Shown here: in pieces, positions 1 to 14,300 of the stretch
Layout of the letters: every line of letters starts with the position of its first letter
Numbering within the stretch: the first letter of the stretch is position 1
Source: Nautilus pompilius
Taxonomy: Eukaryota; Mollusca; Cephalopoda; Nautilida; Nautilidae
Reading direction: 5' to 3'
DNA: 64,000 nt
Assembly: GCA_018389105.1 (NCBI GenBank)
Contig: JACATO010000602.1
Coordinates: 441,501 to 505,500 of the forward strand
Program-made: the position numbers and the translations under genes
Notes under the pieces: generated by a model
The model's database searches: none
Told to the model about the DNA's origin: nothing
The model's input: the letters and a program-made list of their open reading frames with translations, nothing else

Positions 1-62
1 GGACCTTTACAAAATTGTACTTGCATATGCATCTTATACTGCTGTTGCTGAAAGTGGTTCAG
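1..62 (+). CDS. possible partial upstream exon at the window edge
   Basis: An open stretch runs from the window start to a donor-like TTCAG|GTATCA at 62/63. Two of the three frames are open. The frame beginning at base 3 (reading ...KLYLHMHLILLLLKVVQ) ends in phase 0 and would join directly to the exon at 2251. The piece is short, so it may be chance. Confidence 0.35.
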
Positions 63-2250
63 GTATCATTTGGAAAGGGATGGCATAATGTCAGTTTTGT
101 GCCAAGTTTATCAGGTCTAAAATAGGGTCAAACAAACTTTGTGAACCATTTTCTGCATTTAATAATTTCCATGTTGGATTAGCAGCATCTGGCCAATAGG
201 AATTCTTGGTTTGGGTACTGATGTTCTGTGTCATCGAACAATAAGACCTCGGGGGTATCTACCAATTTCTCACTGAGTCCATCAGATGTGTATACAGAAG
301 CACAATGAATTCTTTTCTGTGCAACATTCTTTTGCACAGTATTAAGATTCTGACAGCCCATAGGTATGTGGACAGTGATCTGGGCCTGGTCCCTTCCTTT
401 TTGACAGATGTGGATCGCACTTGGTCCAGCAAGACAACAGCAGACCCCAGACAATGAGCCTGACACAAGCCAGCTAGCTAGCTTAAGGCAGGGCAACACT
501 ATTGTGCTTGACTGGCTGCCACCCAGTGGACTCATCCCCTACCAGGAATGTTTCAGCCCATGAGAAAGCAATCAGCAATTTGGTGTAGCTCTGCAACAGG
601 AGTGGAGATGTTATCCCTGCATTTACTAGGTGCCATAGAAATAGATGGCCTTACCAGATGCTGACTTGCTCTAACTCTGGTGTCACATCATGACATTATT
701 TAGAGAGACTGGGTCAAAAAATGAACAGTACTGTCAGGGATGTTCAAACTCCATCTTTGCCACTTTACAAATCTGTGTTGCTAGTAGTTATTATATCAGG
801 GCCAAGATGCTTAGTTAAATTTTTTAAATGTTTGAATACTATCTTCAGCCACAAAAAATCAACCAACCTTTTTTCTAGGGATATTTTGGCCGATGTACAT
901 TGTCATTGAAGAATGTACTTCATAGATATGGCTCTGATCATTGCATTTGCAGATACTAAATGAAAATTTGGCATCTCAGGTTGAATTGATTGTAGCCTAC
1001 TTCATTTTTTTCATCACTGAAATATCTATGCTAATGACAATATCAATAAATTAGTTTTTCTTATTGTTTGTTGATGCATCTTTCTACTTATTCACAGTCC
1101 CCATAGCATTCATGGGATATCATTTTTTTTCTTTTGGTAATGCTTTTGAAAGTGGTGCATGTCTATGGGTGTGATATTGTTGCATTGCTGATCATGTAGT
1201 CCTACGTTTAAATGATGTACATTGGGTGATTGTGTCAGCTCACCATTTACTGTGCTTGCCAAATTATCTGACGTTCACTCCTAGCACATTGGCCCCCTCG
1301 CTGCCTCCATCCAATGTATGAGTAAAGTGGCTGAGACTAGCAATGTCTGGCTGATGCATCCTTGACCGTTCAAAAGAAAATGGATAGTTGAATACCCTGA
1401 AGGATGGTCACTCGATAAAGCCAGAACCACGTTGCCACTTTTAGCAATGTCAAGGATGTGTGGAATAGTGTCTGACACGATCAGGAAGAGTTTCAAGCAG
1501 ACAGGTACGTTCAGTGCTCTAGATGGTGCAGATGATGAAATGTTGTAGAACATGGATTCAGAAAGAAGATGGATTGGAGTACTAAGGAATGTAAGGTGTT
1601 AGGTGCAGTGCAAGAAGCAGCTGGACACAATGTTGAGGATCAGGAGCTAGAATGACTGGAAACAATGAAGTTTTATTGAAAAGTGAATTTAGTTCATTTC
1701 TTACACGGCAACTGTTTCTTTGCTGATCAGAGGACGGTTTGCATTTTGTTTTCAACAGGTTTGGAATTTTTTTTCGCTCCTGTTATCACCTCCCCAAACT
1801 TATGTATTTTGAGTTCCATTAAATACCTGTGTGGCAATTATGACCAATTCTGTTTTTGTAAACTAATGCAAGACTGTGATGCATGTACATTTAAGATAAT
1901 GCAAAACTTTCACAACTGGCTAAGGTTTCAGTGATGTAGTAATGTATAATCAACTGTAAATTATAACCTGTTAAACTTGTCTAAGCAAATAGAGAAAGAG
2001 ACTGGTATATTTGATCATGTGACTATCAAATCAAATGCAGCACCATAGCACTCTTGGAAGTCCTGTTTTTTTTTATATAAATCACATGTTTTATTATTTA
2101 CCCTAAATGTCCCTTTTTAGTGTTATGTAAATAGGTATATTGTCTTATAATGAAATATTTAATTAGTGGTTTTCGAGGAAAGTGAGCAGTTAGAACAGTT
2201 ACCATGCTTGAACTCAAAACTGATATCTCTTCTCTGCTTGAACTCATCAG
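63..2250. other. AT-rich intron or flanking sequence
   Basis: No exon with supported splice sites was seen here. There are minus-strand reading frames of 118 codons (179-535) and 90 codons (1281-1553); neither is recognised. Base 179-720 is less AT-rich than its surroundings and might be an old repeat insertion. Confidence 0.4.
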
Positions 2251-2328
2251 CCATCCACCAGGGAGCTGAAGCTGCAGCAACTACTTAAGTTTTCAGAGAC
2301 TGCTGCTGCTGATTGCAACTTTCTTAAG
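2251..2328 (+). CDS. exon of the unrecognised spliced gene
   Basis: The acceptor follows a good pyrimidine tract (tctcttctctgcttgaactcatcag) and the donor is CTTAAG|GTAAGC. It is 78 nt, phase 0 to phase 0, and reads PSTRELKLQQLLKFSE then TAAADCNFLK. A second AG at 2261 would shorten it by 11 nt and break the phase, so 2251 is preferred. Confidence 0.65.
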
Positions 2329-5300
2329 GTAAGCTGGAGAATAGTAAAGAATTTCCAAGAGGTTTTGATTTGCAACAGTGAGCTGTTGAACTTTGTTTCT
2401 TCTAAGCATATTTCTGTTGATCTGTGCACAATGGCAAATACAACATTACTTAACCACCTCTGCATGGATCCTGTGGATTTGTGAGAATAGCATCTTCATA
2501 ACAAAAGTTCCTCGGTGCATCCTGCGATATTCTTGCAGCTACATCCTTTCTAATCTTTCATGTAAATGTGTTTATGCCAAAAAAAACAAACCAGACGAGA
2601 CTGGTTCCAGATGCTCTTTTTATTTGAGGTTTTTCTAGGAGACACAAAAATCCAAAAGATATTTGGAAAGGATAAAAATAGATTCTTCATCTCACTTCAC
2701 CTGTCCCAAACTCTCAGGTCGTTGGAGCACCTCAAGAGGTGTCTAGGGAATTTTACAATCTGGTGGAGCCCATCACTCTCCAGGTCAAGAGTCTAGGTAA
2801 ATGTCAGCGTCCAGAATAGGGCTGTACAGCTGTTTCAGGTTTTTGCCCCCCCCTTCATCAGCAGCAAAGGTGGATTAGAGAGACTAAAAATTATCCTAAA
2901 AGAAAAGTATTTTAAAGCGATACTTAGCTGACTAAGCTAGACCAGTAAATATTACAATAAGCCTATATCTTGTTAAGATTGAACTCAGTATTAAATTTCC
3001 AACTTCAATTCTGAATAACTTTACTAATTTTCATTTTTTTTCATCAAATTGGTGTCTGTTGTTTCAATCAGGGTTTCCAAATTGACTAACTTATTATCCT
3101 GTCTGTCTGACAAAGTAGATTTTGGACATAATTTGTCATGTTACATGTATATTTTATTCTCTGTTTAAAATTTCTACATTCTCTTTAAAATACAGAAATT
3201 AAAGCTGAACTAGTAAACTCGTCAGTTTAAACATTTGTGTAAAAAAAAAAAAAATTTTTTTTTAATCAACCATTTGACATTATACTAGGGATGTTCAGCC
3301 TAAACCCTAACCCAGACACGATTACGACAATTCTGTTTCGGCTGGGGTTCATTTGAACACACCATCTCTTGGAGCTTGAAATCTGTGAAATAACGGAAAA
3401 GTTGTTCAGCAGTGCACTGTAGAAGAAGAAAATCCTATTAAAGCTTATCACTCAGTTATGACTACAACCTGTTACCTTCCTATTTTTCTCTCTCATTGTT
3501 AAAATGTCGTCTTCACCGAGCACCTTCTTCTGAATTCTCTCTGGAAATGGAACAGCCAGCCAATATTCTGAATGTTTTTGTGTTCATAACTAAAAGTCCT
3601 GCCGAAAGTAGTGAAGAACCTCATCATTCCTGAAATCTTTTTAACTTTGAAGTATGATGATTACTGGTGCCATGATGATTTTTAGTTATTGTTTCTCCCA
3701 AGCAAATGGAGACAAAATTGCTTATCTTGAAAGAATAAGCACTTGTTCGTGCTATCAGTTATCTTTCTTACAGACAAACCCTACAGTTAATCGAGCTAGC
3801 AAAGTTTTGTCGTTATACATTCATCTTCTCTTGCTCTACGTATAAGGAGTGATTGATACTCTAACTAGTAATTTGATGATGATTTCAGATGTGTATTCGA
3901 GTAAACAATGTATCTGTTTTGGTGAAATATGCATCGGTGTTTTGTGAGTCATTAGTCAAGTTACTCAATACCACTGCAGGACCTCATCTGACAGGTTAGT
4001 CATATTGTGTACTAATTATTATATATATATATATATAATGTGAAGATTCAGGTTTCTTTTCTATGGAATTCTTGTGGAATTTAAAATTTTTGTAATCTGG
4101 ATTAGAATATTATAAAATGTTTAAATAAAACACTTGTTTATAATAGACATTTTGCTCATTGTAAACCATTAGTATTGATGCTGATTGTTAGAGGTCAATG
4201 CCTACGATGTAGATGCTTTCTCATGTGTTACAGTTATGTAAATAACATGTTTCTAATATGTGAAAACTTTTTAATGAAGATGATTTGGTTTTAATCCACA
4301 CTTCTTCAATTAAGTGGCCAGACTTTTTTTTTTTTTTTTCTGTGTTGTAATTGACATTTTAGATCCTTTCCACACCCCCTTTGTACAATGTCTGCAGTAA
4401 CCAAGCAAGCAACTGGTTTTAGCTTTGCAAATTACCCCTCGTTTCCTCGCTACACCAGCAGTCTCACTCTTCTTTCGCTGGGCTGGCAAATGCATGATTT
4501 CAGATGGCTGTGTGCTGCATGAATTGTATGCAATTATGATTTCAGGATATTCAGAGTCTTTGGGCCCAAATGTTTCTCGATGTCAGCAGACTGTCATTTA
4601 TATCTTGAACTGCTCGATGAGCTGTCAGAATCTTATATCCTCTCTCTGGCAGAGCCAGTGCAAGATTTTGGCTCACAAGGTAAACTATTCAATTTATTCA
4701 TTTAGGAGAACAAGCGTTGGCAGATAGTTTTTCACTTACCGCAACTTGTGTTGAACGATTTTTGTAATTGACAAAACATGTAATAAATATGAATGCGCAC
4801 ATAGACAACATAAATGTATTTTTTTTTTTTTTTTGGTAGGTTTGTATGGATAAGTTGAAATTGGTGTTTCTGTGATTTAAAAAGACATTTTAGACCACCA
4901 TTTGTTCTTGATCTGGTCAGTATGTATTATATAGCTAGTACGTAAAATGAAAGAATAAATGGACTGATTGCTTGCTTTATATAGTGGACATGGTTGCATT
5001 ACTGAAAGAAAAGTGTCCAGTTGTACCTGCTTATCTCCCTTTGCACTATTATGATACAAGGTTAGCCGATACTTTCTCCACCGTTATACTCATTTAAATT
5101 TAGAGTTAGCATATTTTTATTCAAAATCTTGTTTTTGATAATTAAATATTTTGAAGTTTTAAATGGAAAATTGAGGGGTGGGTAGATTTCTTGTAGTAAG
5201 ACTGTGGATGTGTTTGGGGATTACTCCACTCACTAATTCTGCGTACACTTCTGTGTATTGTAGGTATACAAGTTCGTACATGCTGCTTTGACACAACTGG

Positions 5301-8300
5301 GGAAGCATAGTGACACCTGGCTGCTGGAAACTGATCCTTTCCAGTTCATCAAGCATTTCATTGCAACCTGTAATGACAACTTTAGGCAGTGGCTGTACTC
5401 TGATAGCTACGATGTCATTATGGAACAAACGTGGTTCCTTATTTTGAAGGTACATGTCTGGTATCTTCTATATATATATACACGTGTGTGTGCGCGCGCG
5501 CGTCACAGAATTAACTGATGATGCTGTATTTCCAGTAATCTGTGGACATTTAACGGTACCTGACTGACCACTGCGTTAATCTTCGCTCCTAGTAAGGAAG
5601 AGTTTTGTTTTGATTTGTTTGATGTCATGGTTTTGTTCCATTAAATGGGAAATAAAGTCCATTTTGTTTTAACTTCAATATTGTCAGTGATGATATTACA
5701 ACTTTTGAAATGAATTTTCTTTTTTTTTTTTTTTAAAATCCTAACTTGAGAAGTTTGCGCTCGGCCTTTATTCTTTCTCTTTTTGTCAAACAGATTGTGT
5801 GCACTTGCGTCTGCTGCCAAGTTCGGAACAAAGACACTTTTTTAGACGAGTCGTGCGAACATTGAACAAACTGGTGGCTTCTTCTAAAAAAAAAAAACTT
5901 TTAGGATAGTTGTGGGAAGGGGGTGTGAAATCAAGAGGTGAAACCTGTTTACCATTGCTGCGGCCAACCATTCGTGCCATGTGCAGTTGAACAGGTAGCG
6001 GCACATCAACAAGACAAAGCAAATGAAGAGGTGAGGAAGCAAACAAAAGGCTAACCTGTTGGGAGGAGGAGGAGGGGTCAGGTAGATGGTACAACCTGGC
6101 ACGGCGATGCACCAAAATAAATTAGTCTAGATTTATTAAGGGGTTAATTTAGAAGAGTTTTTTTCTTTCACTAACTTGTTGCTGAAACCATCTGATGTAG
6201 TTACTGATTTATTAGAAGAAAGGAGCTTAACATTTACCTGTTCCTCTTAACACCTGAACAATTTAAATAATGAATACGTTAACTGGTGTATTCCTGAACC
6301 CCTCCATCATTTTTCCAGTGTGTTCTCCCCCCCCCTTTTTTTAGCATGTTCAAATGCTGCGTTTATCTTGGGCTTTTCTCTAGTCCTGACAGTGGCTGAT
6401 CATTCAGCAGCCTGAAAAATCTCTACTTGAAGGGGGGAAAAAAAGGGGGGGGCAGAATTTACAACTTTGATGAACTTTATTCCAGTCTAAACCGGATTTG
6501 TAAGACTTGTCGGGCGGCTGTTATTGAAACCATTCTAGCGCAAAGAAAATATTCAGAGGTTGGGGGAGAGGGGGAGGACTTGGACGATTTGGCAAAATTG
6601 AACATCTTAATGGAAAGTGAAAGTTGTCCTTAATGTAAGTAAGTGGTGAATTTGTAAGATTTTCTTCACAAAAAAAAAAAAAATGATGCTTGGGTGAAAT
6701 TTGTGTATGACCATCTGTGGTGATGATGATGATGATATTTCTGCTAGTGGAAGAGTTGTCATCTAACTGGACTTCTAACGTAGCTCACTAGGAGTTGGGG
6801 AGGTAAATAGGTTCAAAAGAATTTTACTGTATTGACAGTTAGCACAGAAGTTGTTTGTGTGTGATATGTAATTTTCTACATTTAAAAAATATTTACAAAA
6901 TCTGGAACAAAATACTAGTGGAATATAAGTTGTATAATATCATTTTTTTTTCTTTTTTGTTACTGTGGTACAATCCTAATGATGCTGTTGCTTGTCTTGT
7001 TGGCCTCTGGAGGGTTAAACAAGACTGACAAGAAACAGACTCTCATATATGGAGGCTCTGTTGCTCTGTTTAGTAACAGTATTAGCTGGGGATGGCCTCA
7101 GCAGTATCAGGTTCTCCCTCTCTGCCTCATATTTGCTATCTTGGTGTAGTGTTTTTATTAGCCTTCTTGTGTACTGTATGCATGCATCGACTTTCTTTTG
7201 GAAGGAGGAAAAAAGTCGTCTTCCTGCTAAGAGTACACTGTTTGTTCATTAACAGAAATGTTATTACACACCTAGGTTGTTGCAAATTCTTTTTTTTTGT
7301 AAATTTTCTCTTTATAGAATTGTGTGTGCGCGCGCTGCACGTTAAGCGACAGAGATAGGCCCAGAGCTTCTGTGGGTTGTAACTGACCACTTGCAAAATC
7401 TCTCCTGCCCCGCTCCTTTTTTGTCTGTCGTCTTTCCCCTGTGAAACCGTGGTTTTTGAGGATCGTTTAAATATGATGATACTTGATTCTTGAGTTAGTA
7501 ACACACAAACAGGAAAACTACAATCAACTGTGCACAGCACTTGTCTGAAAACAGAGGATGCCCATGGATGCCATTGAAGAAATTGCTGATTATATTGGTA
7601 TCATTTATTTCTTTCAACCTCCTGTTTTTGTAATGAAAATAAAAAGGAAATGCTGAGGTTTACTTGCCTTGAAATCTGAAGCAGAGGTGGGGGGGATAAA
7701 TCGTTCAAATTGTGTATTTTTGTTTGTTTCAGGATTGCGACTGCAACATCAGACAGCTGTTTAGCAGCAAGAATGTCCAGACACAGACTAGACTACACCT
7801 AATGGGACTGAGGGTAAGTAATGTCTGATGTACTCATTAATCTTTAAAAAAAAAAAAAAAATGAGTTTGCCAAAGTGAAGAGAATTTGTTCCTTGGTGCA
7901 CAAACTAGGATGCAGTTGAGTGCTTGGATTTACCAAAATATGTCTGTTGTCAGAATCTTTCAAAATATTGGATAGGAGAAATGAAGAATTCTCTTACCTT
8001 ACTTTAGTACCTTATCTTCCTCTAAATTAAAGCTAATAGTTTATCACCGTGAAAAAAATTTCAATTCCGAATTTGGAATACAAGCTATGTACAGATTTTT
8101 TCTAATAAATCTAAATTGGAAATTAAAAAAAAAAAAAATGATAATTTTATCTGCTAAGCATCAGTGGAGGAGGAAGTGCTGTTGGATTGTTAATCGGTGA
8201 AAACAAGCACTGAGTTTTGCATTGTTTTGAAAATTCAAACTCATCATGAAATGCAGGAAATTGAAAGAGCTTATTAGGCTTTGTCCGTATGATGCTGGAC

Positions 8301-11300
8301 TGAGTGCGTTAAAGTTCTTTAGATTTGTGGTGAGTTGCAAACACGACAATGAGGTGAGTCCCTTTAATGTATTCATCATTTGTTTTGATGCTAATCAGAG
8401 AGCGGAGACTGTCAGGATGAATTGAAAAGTGAATCCCTAGGTAAAGAGATAATTTAATAATAGAAACAAATGCATTCTATTTTTCAGTCGCTCAAAGATG
8501 TGCTCAACACATTAACCAGTACCAAAGTTAAGGAAACCATGCTGAAGCATGCAGTAAGTGATGGAATGAGGTTTTTTATCTTTACATAGAACCAGCAAAA
8601 AGCAGGTTCAGCACTTCCAACCCATTTTGCACAAAAACGCAATGCGCTGCTTTGGTAGGGGGGGGTCAAGGTGTTCAGTTAGTACCCTCTACTCTATTGC
8701 TTACCAGTAACCAAAACCATTTATAGGCTTGTTTTTGTTTTTTTTTTTTTTCCTTTCCTCAAAACGGTCTTTATTTAGCAGCAGCAAGCCCTGGATACTT
8801 CCACAAGCCCAATCAAAAAAAAAAGGGGGGGTTCACTTCTCATACAACCTTCTAAAACAATCCTCCAAACTAATTATTTTGATGCTATAAATTAGTTAAT
8901 TAATGCATCTCAGGAGGAGTTCTGGTACTGATGTGATGATTGGGAATTTTTTCTGCTATATAAAATTGTGGCGAACATAAAAGGCAGATAATCCAAAAAC
9001 AAGAGAAGTAAAATTAACTCCCCTTGATTGCATTTCCTTATTTGGGCAAAATTGGAAAAAAAAATCTCCACACTAAGTTCTATTTTGTATGGTAGTAAAA
9101 TAAAACCAGTTGGATATCCTTTACTCCCAAAATGCATTTTATAAAGCGGTTAGTCAAATTCTCTACATTTATTTTATCATTCACAAAAGCAAGTATATGG
9201 GGGGACAAATTCTCTATAGGATGCTTAATAAATTAATCTAAGAAGAAACAAATGTGGCCCTATTTTTTTTCATAGCAAACCACTAAAAATTTGTTCCACT
9301 AGAAAAGTAAAATAATTACAGTAAGTATTTCTAGGTCTGCATAGTTCTTTTTTGATAAATAGGGTGAGTACTCAATCTGTGGACATGTTTTATCAACTTA
9401 ACATAAATTGGCAAGCAGTTCTAGAAGTTTCCTATGGATACCATCCATCTATTTAAAAAGGAAAAAAAGTTAACATTTATTACCTGGATATTGGATGGCA
9501 GACTGTGTAGCATACTGGCCTGTTATGGTTGAAGAACCTGAGTTTCATCCTTGTTGTAAACTTCCTCCAGGTCCTCTGGCTTCCTCCTTAACAGATTATT
9601 GCTTGTTGGAAATTCAATTTTCCCTGCTAAAGATGTAAGTTCCAGGATCTCATGAGATGTACAGAAGTGGCAATGCTTGCTAGCAGTAAGCAGGGGACTA
9701 CACAATTTTACAGGAATGTCTACGGTTGTAGATAATGATGCTTGCAGAACTTCTAACCCTTGCTTTCCTTGGTGTACTTTTGTTGCATCAGTATAGGTAC
9801 TTACCTGGTATATGATGGTCTGCAGTGTAGCTTGCCAGAATTGGTGGCAGACTTATTGTTTTGCTTCATACATTGATCAGTCTGTTTCAAGAAGTCATGA
9901 AAATCTTGCACAACCTTTTTCTATTCATTGTACTGATTTTGTTGGGCCAGAATAAACCAACACTTTGATATGCAGCTACCACCATTTTGTATTTTTGATT
10001 TGGACTTCATAAATGCAGGAGAGGATCTTGATGACAAAGCAGCAAACTATAATATTTGTAGTGATACTATTGAAGTTGAGTATAATACAAAGGTATAAAC
10101 TATTAAAAATTCACACAGTTGTACTAATTTTGAACAGTCACTAGTAAATCAGGTTTTTTATCCATGGAAATGTACTCTACAAAAATAAGAACTCAATCTA
10201 GTTCTAATGACCATTATAATTTTCTCTCTATGTAATATATCTGATAAAGGATTGGGAGTGATTTTCTGCATTTCTAGCTAGATTTTGTTTCTTTGTAGGA
10301 CACCATTGCCTTCAAGCTCAACCTGTTCCTTCTGCCCACTGTTAAAGTGGGCAGGCTACTGTGGAGCATCTGTGTACAGGTAAGCATCCCCACTGACACA
10401 CCTTATGTCAACCTACACTTGGAATCATCTGGTATCCCAAGGTCTTATGTATATAATTGAGGTTTGACTAAAACTTTTCTGCTTGCACAATTTTATTTTT
10501 TTGGTTAACTCTAAGTTAGGTTTTTTGTTTATAAATTCATTGCCAAATTAAAAAAAAACCAACAAAGTATCAATTTCAGTTAAACATCAGAGGTAGGTAA
10601 AACATGGAAGACCTAGTATGGTATCCTTTCATGGTCGAGATTCCTGCGCAATACTAGAAGGAAGAAAATCATTGCTCTTTACAAATACCTGGCATAACTT
10701 GTCACACCTGTGATGAGGCTCAGAAAATACTCTGAATCAGTAATGTACCAGCAGAATTTCATATTGCTTTGCTTTTTAAAGTTAAAAGGCGTGCTGGAGC
10801 TATTACCCTAATCCAGATCCATGAAAGTTATTACTTGTATTTTTTTTTTTTTTTTTTTTGCTTAGGGTTCTGTTGCATGAGACACGGGATTAGTGGGTTT
10901 TTCTGCCAAGTTTTCCCTGAGGCTAAACCGTTGCAAGGCAGAAGGCAGGGATTCTTTCTCCTAAATGCTAAACTACTAAATGAAAATTGGCAGGTGCTGT
11001 ACATATGCATTCTAGTTTTAAAGTCAAAATCAGAGACTTTGAGCTAATACATCATCGGCACTTACAGGTCACGAGGAAAGCTTATTGTAGAACTTTCTAA
11101 GACTGTTGAAATAAAGAAGGAAAGCTAAGTAGCTTATTGTGGCATTGTAAGTTGTTCTTAGAGTTTACCCACTTTAGGAATTGAATCAGTCTGAAATTGG
11201 ATTAAGTTCAGCCCCACCTCCAAAAATATTAATAGAGGCTAATCAGAAAATAGATGAAAGTGCAAAGAGTTAACATCCTTGTTCCTGCTGCTTGGAAAGG

Positions 11301-14300
11301 GTTAAGTAATTTGACTTTATTACATCCTGTTTTTTTTTTTTTTTAAGTAGTTTCATGACACTGCAATTTCTAAAGAACTGCACTATGCAGGGCTTATTGA
11401 CAGGGCATGGAAAAGGGGTGGTTAGCACACACCAGGATGTGACTCTACCTGTTTTGTTTTTAAACAGTACAGAGATCGGTGCTCAGTGTTTGAGGTGTCG
11501 GAGAAGGTGAGATTACTGCAGCAGATGAGGAATGATCTTCAGGGCAACACAAAGTCGTTTACAGGCCAGGCTTTTGTGGACTGGGTGGACCAGCACAAAG
11601 AAGCTGTGAGAAATTTCTGTGAGTGCTTATTCATTTTTATTTGCTATTAATGCAGGTGTTTGAACTGTTTCAGCATTGAAAGATGGCTGATAATTTTGCT
11701 TGCTACTGTGATGGTTCTTCGGGGACTGACAGTGGATCAGTCCTCAGTTCTGTGATATCGCTGTGGACTGGCTGACTTTGCTACTAGACTAGGAGAGTTA
11801 GGCAGACTAACCTTGCGCATCCTCAATGATTGCTTTATCGAGGTAAAGGAAGTCACTGGAAAACTATTTTTTATTCTCTCTTTAATGTGTTTACTTTAAT
11901 TTTGATATTGGAATGAAAGTGGCTGTGTATGTAATCTGGAATTGGTTTCTATCTTTTGGTATTAAAAGAATAATTTTTTTTTAAAAATCCCACAATGCAA
12001 TGCTACAAGAACTGTCGGTTAGCATTGCCAATCTTGAAAAAGCAGATCCACTGGTGATTCTTGTACTATTTTTTACTAATTTTTTAGTATAAATTTTTTT
12101 TTGGTAAAGTCTTATTTTCTTCTCAAGCTTTTTACTTCATTTGCCATCTTGATTGATAATCCACTAGGTTTTGCATATTTAACCTTCATAGTGTGGAATG
12201 TTTAGAAGAAAGAAAAAAACTGTCCGCAGACAGAAACCAGTTTCAGCTTGCATACATAACCCACTTTAATGAGTTATGTCACTAGGCATTTTCTTTTTTT
12301 CTTTCAATTGTCTCTGATCTCTGATGCATTTTGGAAAACTAAAGATAAATTGGTTGGTAAAATGCGCCCCCTCTGTGTGTCTAGCTCTCCCAGATGGTTG
12401 AAAAGAGGAAGCGTTTTTCACTGTACACAGTCCTTCCATTTTTAAAATTATCTTGACATCTTTAGTCTGGCTCACCTGGTGAGATTTGTTTGTCATTACA
12501 GCATTAAATGACAGTTAATGGCTCTTTTTCTTAACTTTCTTTTCATAAACGCACTAGGTGTATGTATGTGTGTGTGTGTGTGTTTATATATCTATGTATT
12601 TTGTTTTTATTAGAAAATAAGAATTCATTAAAGTTTGTTCTCACTTCTGATCTGTTTAATGGCACCTGTTCCTTTTATTACTGACCCTTTCTAATTAGAT
12701 CTAACACATGATTTATCCACTTCAAAAGCATAAGGCAGCAAAATGAGATTTTAAACACCTGTGCTTACAGGTAAATGTTCAAAGGCACTATACATCTCAG
12801 TTCAAGCCAGTTTTTTTACATGGACTCCAGCTGCATGTGTGTAGCTGTATTATTCCTGCCTGTCATGATTATTTCATAGCTACACTTGTTGAAATTAGAT
12901 GCATGCATTTCAGAAGCAGCAGGTATGGGAAGAAATAAATGAGGTCAGGCTGAACACAAGCTGCCTTTGTGTCAGCACATGTGCACTTGGCTGTTGCCGG
13001 TTTTTGTACAGATAAATCAGAGTGATTAATTATTTAAATTTTTCTTATATTTTGGCAATATATTAAAAAAAAAAAAAAGGTTTTGCTTTGATTAAAACTT
13101 CTCGTGCTAGTATAACTCTTTCCTTCCCTTTGCTTTGCCGAGTTTCTCTGTCTTTATTTGGAAAGAGGTTCTAATATTCTGGTCAGATCGGTTTGCGAAC
13201 ATAGCTGCTGAAGTATATCGAAGAAATATGACTGCACTGAGTGCTTCTAAATACATGGTGTAAAAATGACTTTAGATATTGATAAAGCTTTCTGCTGCAA
13301 TTACTATGGTATGGTTGGTTGGCAAAAGGGAGGGAGAGAGTGAGCATATTTTGAAAAATGTTCTGTAGAGAGTACGGAATCTATAGTAATTACATTCACT
13401 AGAGACACTTAAATCGGAATGGAGGATAAGTCTTGGAAAGAGAAAAAAAATCCAACATAAAAGTTGAAATGCATTCTATAAATCTTGTTGCTAACTGAAA
13501 GCATGACGACGAGCAAGAGATGCAAAGAAAACGTAGACTAATTAAACAGCCTTTTATTTTTATGATATTTTGTCTTTTACTTTCTGATATGCTTGTAATT
13601 CTTGAATTAAATTAATGTTCTAAGACCTGACTGATTTTTTTTGTTTTTTTTTTTTGTTTTAAATTGTGCCCCATCTGTGGTACCAAGTTTACTTAGATAA
13701 TGGTGGCTTAGTTAGTACGACTGAATTACTTGTATGGTTGATTAAATGGCAACATGGCTGCTGTAAGCAGTGAGTATCAAATTGTATTTTTAATGAATGT
13801 TTGAACAATGAACTGCCTATGAAAATGGGTTCCATAAATGTTGTCCTGTTGTATTCACAAACATGAAATTATAAGAATTCTTATGTCTATATAGACAGTG
13901 CTTGAGACTCAGTGGAAGATGTACATCTCACGTTACAGATTTGGTTTGTGACTTTGTGTCCAGGTGTTGTGCATCTGTTAAGGTAACATTTATGGGCTAT
14001 GGTTTACTGGCAATATTTGAACTATACTATTCAAGCAAACATGTCTGGTCATGCATGCCATTGCAGTTATTGATCACCTGCTGTACTCACTGGATCTGGA
14101 GAAAGGTGTTTTCAAGATGTATTAACTAACAGCAGCTTTATTGAAGCATCCTTCTAGGTGTTACAGGTCCCACCTTGTATGATTCAATAGTACTATTTTT
14201 CTTAATTTACACTTTAGAGAGCTTGGAAATCCAAGATCCTTCCATGTGATGACCTCTCAATCAGTCAGTGTCACGATCGACCAGTCTTGGACATTTACCT

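Noticed and set aside
179..535. 118-codon minus-strand gene in the first intron
   Set aside because: No recognised product, no splice support and no polyA signal in the right place.
11468..11618. DEP domain in the spliced gene
   Set aside because: Only FTGQAFVDWVDQHKEA resembles part of a DEP domain; the rest of the fold is not visible.
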